NCBI GenBank assembly: GCA_964541755.1
Contig: CAZIRF010000012.1
Coordinates: forward strand, 11,395 to 75,394
DNA: 64,000 nucleotides
From: CAZIRF01 sp964541755
GTDB lineage: Bacteria; Spirochaetota; Spirochaetia; Treponematales; Breznakiellaceae
Reading direction: 5' to 3'
Part shown: one piece after another, positions 57,330 to 64,000 of the stretch
Numbering within the stretch: position 1 is the first letter of the stretch
Layout of the letters: each line of letters begins with the position of its first letter
Notes under the pieces: model-generated
Databases searched by the model: none
The model's input: the letters and a program-made list of their open reading frames with translations, nothing else
What the model was told of the DNA's origin: nothing
Made by a program: the position numbers and the translations under genes

Positions 57330-58115
57330 CTAACCCCCGAAGCGCGAGAGGAAGGCCTTTGTGCGCGCCTCCCGGGGGTGTTCCACCAGTTCCCGCGCCG
57401 GCCCTTCCTCGACAATGAGGCCCTCGTCCATGAAGATGATGCGGTCTGCCACGTCGCGGGCAAAGCTCATCTCGTGGGTAACGATGACCATGGTCATGTG
57501 CTCTTCTGCGAGTGCTCGCAGGACCTTGAGGACTTCCCCGGTGAGTTCGGGGTCGAGGGCGCTCGTGGGTTCGTCAAAAAAGAGGACCTCCGGGTCGAGG
57601 GCGAGGGCCCGGGCGATGGAGACGCGCTGCTGCTGCCCGCCGGAGAGCTCGCAGGGGTAGGCTGCGGCCTTGTCCGATAGCCCCAGTTTTGACAAAAGGC
57701 CATGGGTGCGTGCCTCTGCCTGGGCGCGGCTGCGCTTGAGGACTTCCGTCTGTGCGAGGCAGAGGTTCTCCATGACCGACAGGTGCGGGAAGAGGTTGAA
57801 GTTCTGGAATACCAGCCCGATGCGCAGGCAGAGTAAACGCAGGGTATCTTTGGGGGCGTAGACGCCGTCCTTGACCATCCAGTCGCGGTCGATGCGTATG
57901 CTCCCGGCGTCGAGGGATTCAAGGTGGGTGATACAGCGCAGGAGGGTACTCTTGCCCGAACCCGAGGGACCTATGACCGCGAGGACCTCGCCCTTGCGTA
58001 CCTCGAAGGAGATGCCCTTGAGGACCTTGTTCGCACCAAACGCCTTCTCAAGTTCGCGCGTCGCTATCAGTATTGATCCCTTTTCTTCTGCCTTTTTCTC
58101 TGCTTCGATGCTCAT
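57330..58115 (-). CDS. Polar amino-acid ABC transporter, ATPase
   Basis: 261 residues. Walker A GPSGSGKST, Q-loop FQNFNLFPHLSV, signature LSGGQQQR, Walker B FFDEPTSALDPE and the switch His in THEMSFARDVAD. Close to GlnQ/ArtP-type ATPases. Last gene of the SBP-permease-ATPase operon; 53 bases after the permease. Codons TCA-ATA-CTG-ATA near the N-terminus (GSILIA) cover a CTATCAGTAT word. Confidence 0.95.
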   Translation of the reverse strand: MSIEAEKKAEEKGSILIATRELEKAFGANKVLKGISFEVRKGEVLAVIGPSGSGKSTLLRCITHLESLDAGSIRIDRDWMVKDGVYAPKDTLRLLCLRIGLVFQNFNLFPHLSVMENLCLAQTEVLKRSRAQAEARTHGLLSKLGLSDKAAAYPCELSGGQQQRVSIARALALDPEVLFFDEPTSALDPELTGEVLKVLRALAEEHMTMVIVTHEMSFARDVADRIIFMDEGLIVEEGPARELVEHPREARTKAFLSRFGG

Positions 58116-58168
58116 GTCGGGTCCTCCGGGCTGACGGGCGCGTCAAAAATGGTACTTTTTGGCGGCCT

Positions 58169-58825
58169 CTAACGGTAGTAGTCGAGTTTCTTTTCCGCGC
58201 GGGCAAAGAGGCGGGCGACCACCCAGTTCATGGCGAAGTAGAAGAGCCCCGCGACGAAGATGGGCATGGTCGAAAACTGGCGGGCGGCGACGTTCTGCGC
58301 GACGCGGAAGAGCTCTGCGACGGCGATGGTCTGGGCGAGGGCGGTGTCCTTGACCAGGGTGATGACCTCGTTACCGGTGGCCGGGAGGATGCGCTTGACC
58401 ACCTGCGGCAGGATGATCTTGAAAAAGGTCTGGCCCTTTGTGAGCCCCAGGACCTGGGCGGCCTCGTACTGCCCCACGGGGATGCTGGCGATACCGCCGC
58501 GGTAGATCTCTGCGAAGTAGGCGGCATAGTTGAGGGTAAAGGCGACGATGACCGCGACGAAGCGGTCGATTCGCAGGCCAAAGAGCCAGGCGGGGGCGAA
58601 GTAGACGAAGATGAGCTGGAGGATGAGCGGGGTGCCCCGCATGATCAAGAGGTATGCGTTGGTAAGGGCCGCCAGCGGCTTGAGGCGCGACATGCGCGCG
58701 AGGGCCACCGGCAGGGCCAGGGGCAGGGCCAGGAGGAGCGTCAGGAAGAAGATGGCCAGGGAGGTGAGCGATGCTTCCCCCAAGAGGCCGAGGAGTTTGA
58801 CGAATTCGTTCAAGGCCGTGCCCAT
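58169..58825 (-). CDS. Polar amino-acid ABC transporter, permease
   Basis: 218 residues, five hydrophobic segments. The EAA loop is YEAAQVLGLTKGQTFFKIILPQ, and TPLILQLIFVYFAPAW is the HisMQ-type N-terminal signature. Forms a homodimeric channel with the ATPase and receives substrate from the lipoprotein SBP encoded six bases upstream. Confidence 0.94.
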   Translation of the reverse strand: MGTALNEFVKLLGLLGEASLTSLAIFFLTLLLALPLALPVALARMSRLKPLAALTNAYLLIMRGTPLILQLIFVYFAPAWLFGLRIDRFVAVIVAFTLNYAAYFAEIYRGGIASIPVGQYEAAQVLGLTKGQTFFKIILPQVVKRILPATGNEVITLVKDTALAQTIAVAELFRVAQNVAARQFSTMPIFVAGLFYFAMNWVVARLFARAEKKLDYYR

Positions 58826-58831
58826 ATAAAC

Positions 58832-59638
58832 CTAGCGGCCAATGGTCGAGATATCGGCGCCGAACCAGGTCTCGCTGATGCGCGCGACGGTCCCGTCGGC
58901 GGCCATGGCGTTGAGGGTCTCCTGCACCTTGTTGCGCAGGGCCTGGTCCTTGAGGCGGAAGCCGATTCCGTATTCCTCGGGCGAGAGGTAGTCGTTGATG
59001 ATGCGGAAGTCCTTGCCGGCGCGGCGGATGTTGTCGTTGGCGACGAGGAGGTCCATGACGACACCGTCGACGCCCCCGATTTCAAGGTCCATGAGGGCGA
59101 GGAGGTTGTCCTTGAACTCGACGATGTTCTTGAGGCTGGACTTGAAGGCGGCGTTCTTTTCGACGGCGTCGGCGGCAGAGGAGCCCGCCTGCAAGCCGAT
59201 GAGTTTTCCCTTGAAGTCTGCGAGGGCGCGGGCGGAAGAATCGCCGCGAACGACCACAACCTGTGCGTTGGTCAGGTAGGGGTCGGAGAAGTTCACCTGC
59301 TTGCGGCGCTCTTCGGTAATGGTGAAGCCGTTCCAGATGCAGTCGATGTTCCCGGTGTTGAGTTCCTGCTCTTTTGCGTTCCAGTCGATGGGCTGAAGGA
59401 CGAGTTCCCATCCGTTGCGGGCGCAGACCTCGCGGGCGAGGTCGATGTCGTAGCCGACGATCTCGTTGTTCTCGTCGCGGAAGCCCATGGGGGGGAAGGA
59501 GTCGTCGAGGCCCAAAACAAAGGCCTTTTTATCTTCAATCTTTTTGAGGGAGCTGTCGCCGCTGTCTTTTTCGGAGCACGAGAGGGCGAGGCTGGCTGCA
59601 ATGAGCGCGACGAGGACCAGGGGTCTGGGGAATGTCAT
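58832..59638 (-). CDS. Polar amino-acid-binding lipoprotein
   Basis: 268 residues. Start ATG 59638 with AAGGAG nine bases upstream. Signal peptide ends in LALSC; lipid-anchored. SBP_bac_3 signature: FVLGLDDSFPPMGFRDENNEIVGYDIDLAREV, read in parts, then IDCIWNGFTITEERRKQVNFSDPY and VVVRGDSSARALADFKGKLI. Likely ligand: a polar amino acid or cystine-like compound. Confidence 0.94.
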   Translation of the reverse strand: MTFPRPLVLVALIAASLALSCSEKDSGDSSLKKIEDKKAFVLGLDDSFPPMGFRDENNEIVGYDIDLAREVCARNGWELVLQPIDWNAKEQELNTGNIDCIWNGFTITEERRKQVNFSDPYLTNAQVVVVRGDSSARALADFKGKLIGLQAGSSAADAVEKNAAFKSSLKNIVEFKDNLLALMDLEIGGVDGVVMDLLVANDNIRRAGKDFRIINDYLSPEEYGIGFRLKDQALRNKVQETLNAMAADGTVARISETWFGADISTIGR

Positions 59639-59730
59639 GAAGGATCTCCTTGATGCGGTGGCAGGAGGATTGATTTGGGCCTCCTGCGCAGCCATGATAC
59701 ATCGACTGGCCCGGTCTGTACAACGCCCGG

Positions 59731-61212
59731 TCAGCCGATATCCTCGTCTCCCAGGGCTTCTTTAATAAGCGAGAGCTTGAGGTCCCGCAGGCGGCTTGAA
59801 AGGGATACCTTGTAGACGTGCGGGTTCAAAAGCCGTCGGTAGCTGGGGTCCATGGTCGCGCAGTCCCTCTGCACCCGCTCGCGTATTTCGCCGATGGGCG
59901 GGTGGGGCGCGAGGAGCTTCCCGTCTTCCATGCGGGGCGAAAGGAGGGGGCGGGCCGTGAACGCGCCCTCAAGGTGGATGTGGCGGTAGTCGGCGGCGGG
60001 GTGCCAGAGGCGCAGGCCCCCTTGCGGACGGGCCTGTGGCGGGCCCTCTTCTTCGAGGGCGAGGAGGTCGGCGAGGGCCATGCCCTTTTCGTCGTAGAGG
60101 CGCCAGGCCTGTTTGCGCCCGGGGTTGGTCATCTTTTCCGGGTGATCGGAAAACTTCATGACCGACTTCCAGGCCCCGTCGCTCCCCTTGCGTGCGGCGA
60201 GTTTGTAGACCCCGGTAAAGGAGGAGTCGCTGCCCCCGGTTACCATGCGGGTTCCCACGCCCCAGGAGTCTATGGGGGCCCCCTGTGCGACCAGTGTTTC
60301 GATAATGGTCTCGTCGAGGTCGTTCGATACGGCAATGAAGGCATCTTCGAGGCCCGCTTCGTCGAGGGCCTTGCGCACCTGGACCGAAAGGTAGTGGATG
60401 TCGCCCGAATCGAGGCGTACCCCGAAGCGCTTTCCGCGCTCCTTCAATTCGCGCCCCGCGATTATGGCGTTCTGCACCCCGCTCTTGAGGGTGTCGTAGG
60501 TATCGATAAGGAATACTGATGATTCGGGCCAGCGTTCCGCGTAGGCGCGAAAGGCTTCGAGCTCGCTGGGGAAGGACATGACCCAGGAGTGCGCCATGGT
60601 CCCCATCACCGGGATGCCCCATTCTTTGCCCGCAAGAGTATTGCTCGTCCCGCTCGCGCCCCCAATGTATGCCGCCCGGCTCGCGGCGAGAGCCCCGTCC
60701 CGGCCCTGGGCCCGCCGCAGCCCGAACTCCATGACAGAGGCGCTTTTACCGCCACTACCTGTGGCGGCGCCACGTCCTGTGGCGGCGCATACGCGCGCGG
60801 TCTTCGTTGCGATCAGGCTCTGGAAGTTGATGGTGTTGAGCAGGAGCCCCTCGATGAGCTGCGCCTCGATAAGGGGGGCCTCGATGCGCACGAGCGGCAC
60901 CTGCGGGAAGACAATCGATCCTTCGTCCTGTGCGAGGACGCGCCCGCCAAAGCGAAAGGAGGCGAGCCAGTCGAGGAAGTCGCGGTCGAAGAGATTGAGG
61001 CTTTCAAGCCAGGCAATATCCTCCGGGGGAAAGCGGAAGGCCGAAAGGGCATCGAGAAAGGGTTCGAGGCCGGCGAAGACCGCGTAGCCCCCGCCAAAGG
61101 GCTGGCGGCGGAAAAACATCTCGAAAACACAGGGTTCGTTCATCCCGCGACGGAAAAAGCCCTGCGCCATGGTCAGTTCGTAAAAATCGGTAAAGAGGCC
61201 GGTTGCCGTCAT
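59731..61212 (-). CDS. pncB: Nicotinate phosphoribosyltransferase
   Basis: 493 residues; converts nicotinate and PRPP to nicotinate mononucleotide for NAD salvage. ATG 61212 has AAGGAG. Landmarks: LFTDFYELTMAQGFF, RVEAP-like VRIEAPLIEAQLIEGLLLN, FGLRRAQGRDGALAASRAAY, GTMAHSW, FGVRLDSGDI, WGVGTRMVTGGSDS and NPGRKQAWRLYDEKG. Between the catalytic strand ending TARV and MEFGLRRAQG lies an unusual repeat AATGRGAATGSG, caused by an 18-bp palindromic tandem duplication. Confidence 0.94.
   Translation of the reverse strand: MTATGLFTDFYELTMAQGFFRRGMNEPCVFEMFFRRQPFGGGYAVFAGLEPFLDALSAFRFPPEDIAWLESLNLFDRDFLDWLASFRFGGRVLAQDEGSIVFPQVPLVRIEAPLIEAQLIEGLLLNTINFQSLIATKTARVCAATGRGAATGSGGKSASVMEFGLRRAQGRDGALAASRAAYIGGASGTSNTLAGKEWGIPVMGTMAHSWVMSFPSELEAFRAYAERWPESSVFLIDTYDTLKSGVQNAIIAGRELKERGKRFGVRLDSGDIHYLSVQVRKALDEAGLEDAFIAVSNDLDETIIETLVAQGAPIDSWGVGTRMVTGGSDSSFTGVYKLAARKGSDGAWKSVMKFSDHPEKMTNPGRKQAWRLYDEKGMALADLLALEEEGPPQARPQGGLRLWHPAADYRHIHLEGAFTARPLLSPRMEDGKLLAPHPPIGEIRERVQRDCATMDPSYRRLLNPHVYKVSLSSRLRDLKLSLIKEALGDEDIG
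60751..60786. repeat. In-frame tandem 18-bp palindromic repeat in pncB
   Basis: GCCACTACCTGTGGCGGC (60751-60768) and GCCACGTCCTGTGGCGGC (60769-60786). Each is a hairpin with GCCAC/GTGGC stem. Adds six residues per copy. Confidence 0.85.
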
Positions 61213-61277
61213 TCTGGGCTCCTTTTGCAGGGCTTCCGGGCCCGCAGGGCCAATACTTTCGAAAGTTCCCAAAAGTC
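61213..61277. other. Start of spacer between pncB and the macroglobulin gene
   Basis: Leader and promoter DNA for pncB. The remaining spacer (61278-61535) is almost all repeats; see next entries. Confidence 0.4.
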
Positions 61278-61306
61278 AATTTCAAGAATGACCGATTTTT
61301 GAAATT
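61278..61306. repeat. Palindrome of the TTTCAAAAAT family
   Basis: AATTTCAAGAAT, centre GACCG, ATTTTTGAAATT: twelve-base arms with one transition. Shares centre and arms with 44951-44989, including the trailing ACCTC/GCCTC. Confidence 0.85.
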
Positions 61307-61312
61307 ACCTCA

Positions 61313-61354
61313 ATCAATTTTCAAATTACCACAATCAATTTTCAAATTACCACA
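61313..61354 (+). repeat. Two tandem 21-bp AT-rich units
   Basis: Units begin ATCAATTTTCAAATTACC and are identical (61313-61333, 61334-61354); a third starts as ATCA. They look derived from the right arm of the palindrome just before (TTTTTGAAATTACCTCA). Confidence 0.85.
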
Positions 61355-61360
61355 ATCATG

Positions 61361-61436
61361 GCAAAATACATCTTCCATAGCAAAATACGCCTTCCATAGC
61401 AAAATACATCTTCCATAGCAAAATACATCTTCCCGA
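61361..61436 (+). repeat. Four tandem 19-bp units
   Basis: GCAAAATACATCTTCCATA repeated at 61361, 61380, 61399 and 61418, copy 2 with GC for AT and copy 4 ending CCCGA. Unspaced, so a VNTR-like array and not a CRISPR. Confidence 0.9.
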
Positions 61437-61535
61437 AAAAGAGGTCTTGTCGTACACTGGACCACGTATTCCGTGGAACAGCATGTATATCAGCTTTTAC
61501 GGACTGTTTTGAAAAAAAGTTGGAGGAGGCCGGCC

Positions 61536-63962
61536 ATGGCTGGTGAGGGGAGCAAGAACGTTTTCCACAAGATTGGAGCAGTGCTCCGACATTTCTTCGG
61601 GACGCACACGGTGCCGCCCTTTTTTCTCGCAATACGCGATTTTTTTGCCCAAGGTGGCGGGAAGCGTTTCTTTTCTCGTGTGCTTCCACCCATTGGCCGC
61701 TTTTTTGTCCGCTACAAATCTTCATTTATCGCATCGGGTATCGGTATCGTTGTGGTGGGTGGGGCTCTCGGCGGCTATTTTGCCTGGCGTGCAGCCCAGC
61801 CACAGACCCGCATCGAGTCAAGCGAGGGGTCTGCAAAGCGTTCCAAGCCCATCGAAGTGAGTTATTCGATAAATACGCCCCATAATGATATGGAGATGGG
61901 CCGGGGCTCGCCCCTGGTGATCGAGTTCTATGGCTCGGCGGCTCCCATCGAGCAGGCTGGGCTTCCCCTCGAGAACGGGCCGCAGTTGACGCCGTCAATC
62001 GACGGCTCCTGGGCCTGGGATGGCGACAACCGTCTCGTTTTTACTCCTGCCCAGTGGTGGCGGCCCGGAGAGAACTACAAGATCAACCTCCGCAAAGACC
62101 TTCTCGCTCCGCATGTTACCGCACGATACAAGGCCGACTTTTCGATTCAGGGGTTCTATCTCTCCGTCGGTTCCGGGGAGTTCCATATCGATCCGGAGAA
62201 CAGCAAGATTAAGCGCGTGATCGCTACCGTAACGGCCAACTATCCTCTGTTGCCATCTTCGCTCGAGGCGGCCACGAGCATTGAACCCGATATCAAAATG
62301 TCGGATGGTGCCCTCGAAAAGCGCCCCTATGTCTTTACGGTAAAGTATGACAATGATAATCGTACTGCGTATATTGTCTCCGAGCCCCTGGGGATTCCCG
62401 GCGATGATGTGGCGATGAAGATCAGGGTGGCGGAGGGGGTGCAGACCTCCCTCTTCGAGGGGGGCGTGGCTTCCTCCGACTACACGACGGTAACGGTTCC
62501 CGGTGCCTCCCGCTTTGCGCGTCTTGAAGATATATCGCTCAATCTGGTCAAGAACGAGGACAATGTCTACGAGCAGGTTCTCATGCTCTCAACCCGGGGC
62601 AAGACGACGGTGCGCGAACTTGAAAACAAGCTCAGTGCCTGGGTGCTGCCCGTCCACCGCCCCGAACTCCCCGGCCTGGAGGCGGATCTCTATCATCATT
62701 GGAATCTCGATGAAATGATAGATCAAGTCCTCGATCAGAGCGAGCAGATTTCCTTCGAGGCCCTTCCCTCCGAATCCGCTTGGAGCGAGATCAATTCCTG
62801 GCGTGTAGAAGTCCCCGAAAATCGCATGATATATGTAAAGCTCGAGGCGGGGGCTCGATTCTGGGGCGACTACTACCTTTCGAAGCCGACTGAATATATT
62901 CTTGAAAGCCCCACTTTCCCGCGTGAGCTTTCCATCCTTTCCGAGGGGACCCTTCTCGCACTCAATGGGCAGAAGCGCCTGAGCCTTCTTACGCGCGGGG
63001 TTTCCCGAATCAACTGTTCGGTTGCCCGCATCATGCCCCGGGACCTTCACCACCTCGTTTCGCAATCGAACGGCTCGATGCGCAATTTTTCCTTCAGTTC
63101 CAGTCGTTTCAATCAATATAATATCGGGGTGACGACAAGTGAAACCATTCACCTCGAAGAGGCTGATCTGCGTCGCCCCTCGTACAGTTCCTTTGACTTT
63201 TCGAAGCATCTTGTTTCAAAGCCTTCCGAGGCCCTGTCCAGCGGCATTTTCCTCTTTACGGCACAGGATGCCCAAACGTATTCCCGGCGCGATCAGCGGC
63301 TCATTCTTGTCACCGACCTGGGCTTGGCTATCAAACGGGCGAATGACGGGTCTTCCCTCGCCTTCGTCCAATCCCTCTCGAGCGGGCGGCCTGTTTCCGG
63401 TGCCCGTATTTCGCTTCTCGCGCGTAACGGGCTCGAGCTCGCCTCTGCGACGACCGCCGCCGACGGCGTGGTCCGCTTCCCCAAAATCTCTTCCTGGTCC
63501 GATGAAAAGACCCCTGTCGCCTGGCTCGTCACTCGTGGTGACGATCTTGCTTTCATGCCATGGTCCGATTCGGGGCGCGGTATAGATTGGTCCGGGTTCG
63601 AGGTTGGCGGCCTTCACGGGGCCGACGATCCCGACCGGGTCGAGGCCTTCCTTTTCTCGGACCGGGGGCTTTATCGCCCCGGCGACGAGGTGCGTATAGG
63701 TGCAATTGTAAAGACGGGGGATTGGGCCCGCTCCCTTGCCGGCATGCCCCTCGAGTACCGAATCGTCGATTCCAAGGGGGCCGAGTTCCTTACCCGGCGC
63801 ATCCCGCTCTCGAGCGAGGGCTTTGAAGAAATACGCTTTCGTACCCAGGAGTGGTCGCCGACCGGGACCTGGACGGTTCAAGTCTACCTTATCGACGATG
63901 TGCGAAAGACGCGTCGCGACCTTGGCAGCCAGAAGGTTAAAATTGAACCTGAATCCGTATAG
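61536..63962 (+). CDS. Alpha-2-macroglobulin-like membrane-anchored protein, C-terminally short
   Basis: 808 residues. ATG 61536 has GGAGGAGG upstream. An N-terminal cytoplasmic segment is followed by a membrane anchor (IASGIGIVVVGGALGGYFAW, about residue 66-85), then macroglobulin-like beta domains: LVIEFYGSAAPIE, NRLVFTPAQWWRPGENYKI, and the bacterial A2M signature FLFSDRGLYRPGDEVRIGAIVKTGDW near residue 710. Bacterial A2Ms normally run to 1500-1900 residues and include bait and thioester domains. Here the reading frame ends right after the MG domain following that signature (SQKVKIEPESV), so most of the functional part is missing or in another frame beyond the window. Confidence 0.8.
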   Translation: MAGEGSKNVFHKIGAVLRHFFGTHTVPPFFLAIRDFFAQGGGKRFFSRVLPPIGRFFVRYKSSFIASGIGIVVVGGALGGYFAWRAAQPQTRIESSEGSAKRSKPIEVSYSINTPHNDMEMGRGSPLVIEFYGSAAPIEQAGLPLENGPQLTPSIDGSWAWDGDNRLVFTPAQWWRPGENYKINLRKDLLAPHVTARYKADFSIQGFYLSVGSGEFHIDPENSKIKRVIATVTANYPLLPSSLEAATSIEPDIKMSDGALEKRPYVFTVKYDNDNRTAYIVSEPLGIPGDDVAMKIRVAEGVQTSLFEGGVASSDYTTVTVPGASRFARLEDISLNLVKNEDNVYEQVLMLSTRGKTTVRELENKLSAWVLPVHRPELPGLEADLYHHWNLDEMIDQVLDQSEQISFEALPSESAWSEINSWRVEVPENRMIYVKLEAGARFWGDYYLSKPTEYILESPTFPRELSILSEGTLLALNGQKRLSLLTRGVSRINCSVARIMPRDLHHLVSQSNGSMRNFSFSSSRFNQYNIGVTTSETIHLEEADLRRPSYSSFDFSKHLVSKPSEALSSGIFLFTAQDAQTYSRRDQRLILVTDLGLAIKRANDGSSLAFVQSLSSGRPVSGARISLLARNGLELASATTAADGVVRFPKISSWSDEKTPVAWLVTRGDDLAFMPWSDSGRGIDWSGFEVGGLHGADDPDRVEAFLFSDRGLYRPGDEVRIGAIVKTGDWARSLAGMPLEYRIVDSKGAEFLTRRIPLSSEGFEEIRFRTQEWSPTGTWTVQVYLIDDVRKTRRDLGSQKVKIEPESV

Positions 63963-64000
63963 AGCCACCAGTTTTTTTCATAACACCGGAAATCAGAGTG

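Noticed and set aside
61361..61436. Four regular repeats suggesting a CRISPR array
   Set aside because: The 19-bp units are directly adjacent with no unique spacers, no cas genes are nearby, and the unit has no CRISPR-like dyad.

Overview
The window is GC-rich (about 60% by eye), gene-dense bacterial DNA with short spacers and many overlapping start/stop codons. The gene set suggests a free-living, fermentative, polysaccharide-using spirochaete (Spirochaetota): FabV-type enoyl reductase, acetate kinase, malic enzyme, many lipoprotein-type signal peptides, a lamin-tail-domain lipoprotein, a DUF2259-like secreted protein, GH5 and GH1 glycosidases, and elaborate two-component proteins. This assignment is an inference from gene content; no rRNA gene is present.

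Layout. 1-475: 3' strand-truncated GH5 lipoprotein. 640-3181: TPP riboswitch and thiD-thiM-thiE salvage operon. 3292-8888: HAD phosphatase, copper P-type ATPase, uracil permease, PHP phosphatase. 8885-12648: response regulator and hybrid histidine kinase co-transcribed with the PHP gene. 12707-20941: DJ-1 protein, PfkB kinase, acetate kinase, TtcA-like protein, malic enzyme, solute-binding protein, cupin, J-domain membrane protein, an unknown gene. 21047-26344: two facing arsenic operons (ArsR, mini-thioredoxin, ArsP-like permease, thioredoxin, CcdA; and ArsR, Acr3, ArsC). 26381-28775: AT-rich island with SUFU-like and SMI1-LRR immunity-type genes. 28776-35062: palindrome-rich spacer, AraC fusion regulator, ZIP transporter with DtxR regulator, PAS histidine kinase, trpS. 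35185-44566: complete ten-gene type II fatty-acid operon (fabH-D-G-F-Z-V, accB-C-D-A) without acpP. 44567-49473: palindrome cluster, trxA, secreted and membrane proteins, and an extraordinary tRNA-Val locus. 49474-57275: DUF1295 protein, second GH5, DRTGG protein, folate enzyme, HD-GYP regulator, GH1 beta-glucosidase. 57330-63962: amino-acid ABC transporter, nicotinate phosphoribosyltransferase, and an alpha-2-macroglobulin-like protein that stops early.

The most striking observations are in non-coding and repeat structure. (1) One tRNA-Val(CAC) gene lies inside a second copy of the same tRNA: the outer copy is split by a 140-bp insert carrying the intact tRNA, and again by three 19-bp hairpins. 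Removing both inserts restores the outer tRNA sequence through both junctions. (2) A polar word, CTATCAGYAT, occurs 12 times in genes and spacers, mostly in one orientation. (3) Several palindrome families have a constant core with different complementary flanks. (4) A 20-bp spacer repeat recurs five times. Together these suggest a genome seeded with small palindromic elements that enter tRNA, coding and terminator sequence.
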